Positions 63,712 through 64,000 of a stretch of 64,000 nucleotides of DNA are shown here, one piece after another. Origin of the DNA: Chiridota heheva (taxonomy: Eukaryota > Echinodermata > Holothuroidea > Apodida > Chiridotidae); NCBI GenBank assembly GCA_020152595.1, contig JAIGNY010002039.1, forward strand, positions 21,001 through 85,000. Reading direction: 5' to 3'. The notes under the pieces are model-generated. The model worked only from the letters and a program-made list of their open reading frames with translations, was not told the DNA's origin and made no database searches. The position numbers and the translations under genes were made by a program. Positions within the stretch are counted from its first letter, which is position 1, and each line of letters opens with the position of its first letter.

Positions 63712-64000
63712 ACTGAAATACCCCCAAATCATCCTAAAAATTATATTCTTAACTTTTCCAATGGTCCTATCTATTATTTAGGTATTTCGTCTATAGCTCA
63801 TCATGACAACTTTTTCCATCTGAATAATCAGCCAAAATTATCTCGCCTTAAAAACATTCTTGATCTATGGTCAACTCGTGACCTCACACCCATAGGTAAA
63901 ACTACTATCATTAAATCTTTTGCTCTTTCCCAACTAGTTTACTTATTTACTATTCTTCCAAACCCCCCTCATTCCTAAACTAAATTTGGTATAAGTTCAT
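63712..64000 (+). pseudogene. L1/Tx1-like LINE fragment, directly 3' of (ATT)n, cut by window edge
   Basis: The plus-strand frame from 63712 reads YILNFSNGPIYYLGIS, FHLNNQPKLSRLKNILDLWS, TRDLTPIGKTTIIKSFALSQ and LVYLFTILPNPP, with a TAA at 63976. Similarity can be followed one frame over into IPKLN. This is the region just after the reverse transcriptase palm and thumb in L1/Tx1-like LINEs (YLGI ... W..RDLT..G....K). A frameshift shows it is not active. The 5' side ends within ~40 bp of the (ATT)n tract. The rest lies beyond the window. Confidence 0.8.

Overview
The window looks like non-coding, repeat-rich nuclear DNA from an animal, most likely a marine invertebrate (an echinoderm or other invertebrate deuterostome is my best guess, low confidence). 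It is roughly two-thirds A+T by eye. There are no prokaryotic-style genes. Coding traces are either split by consensus splice sites (GTAAGT, GTGAGA, polypyrimidine-AG) or are decayed pieces of LINE retrotransposons of several clades. Most long open frames are artefacts of microsatellites ((TA)n, (ATT)n, (ATG)n) or minisatellites.

Layout. 0-12 kb: gene-poor, with the right end of a hAT-like element at the left edge, a compound (ATG)n/(GATGCT)n microsatellite, dispersed repeats, a ~320 bp (TA)n tract, and a decayed ~265 bp tandem array invaded by a foldback MITE whose second copy lies 1.8 kb away. 12.9-14.1 kb: a minus-strand LINE reverse-transcriptase relic lacking its catalytic YADD box. 16.4-20.1 kb: a ~3.8 kb block bounded by ~310 bp inverted arms. 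It holds a decayed reading frame whose C-terminal part resembles a multicopy invertebrate family with a CXC (tesmin/TSO1-like) cysteine cluster. 23.4-25.6 kb: three different terminal-inverted-repeat (TIR) elements.

27.0-33.4 kb is the most gene-like part. A plus-strand relic of a P2X7 C-terminal ('ballast')-domain gene has a LINE 3' fragment in its intron. It is followed by a hAT-like element filled with a G-rich minisatellite, and then by a minus-strand two-exon THAP-domain gene that is intact except for one extra base in a homopolymer. The two genes converge, and both putative promoters carry a GTCACGTGAC palindrome.

33.8-50.8 kb: dispersed repeats, a palindromic MITE, duplications, an ~18-copy satellite of ~77 bp monomers with higher-order organisation (42.4-43.8 kb), another TIR element, and an inverted-repeat block around a (TA)n tract. 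50.8-64 kb: a tRNA-derived SINE, a second CAGTGGCG-type element, two possible minus-strand exons of an unknown gene, a palindromic MITE, a CR1-like LINE relic, an I/Nimb-like LINE 3' end, another (TA)n tract, a rearranged MITE copy, and a ~560 bp (ATT)n tract followed directly by an L1/Tx1-like LINE fragment.

No operon, CRISPR, rRNA or confident functional tRNA is present. I did not find a convincing new biological system. The best leads are the P2X7-like/THAP pair with matching promoter palindromes, the CXC-family relic inside long inverted arms, and the hierarchical satellite. All coordinates of repeats were read by eye and may be off by several bases.
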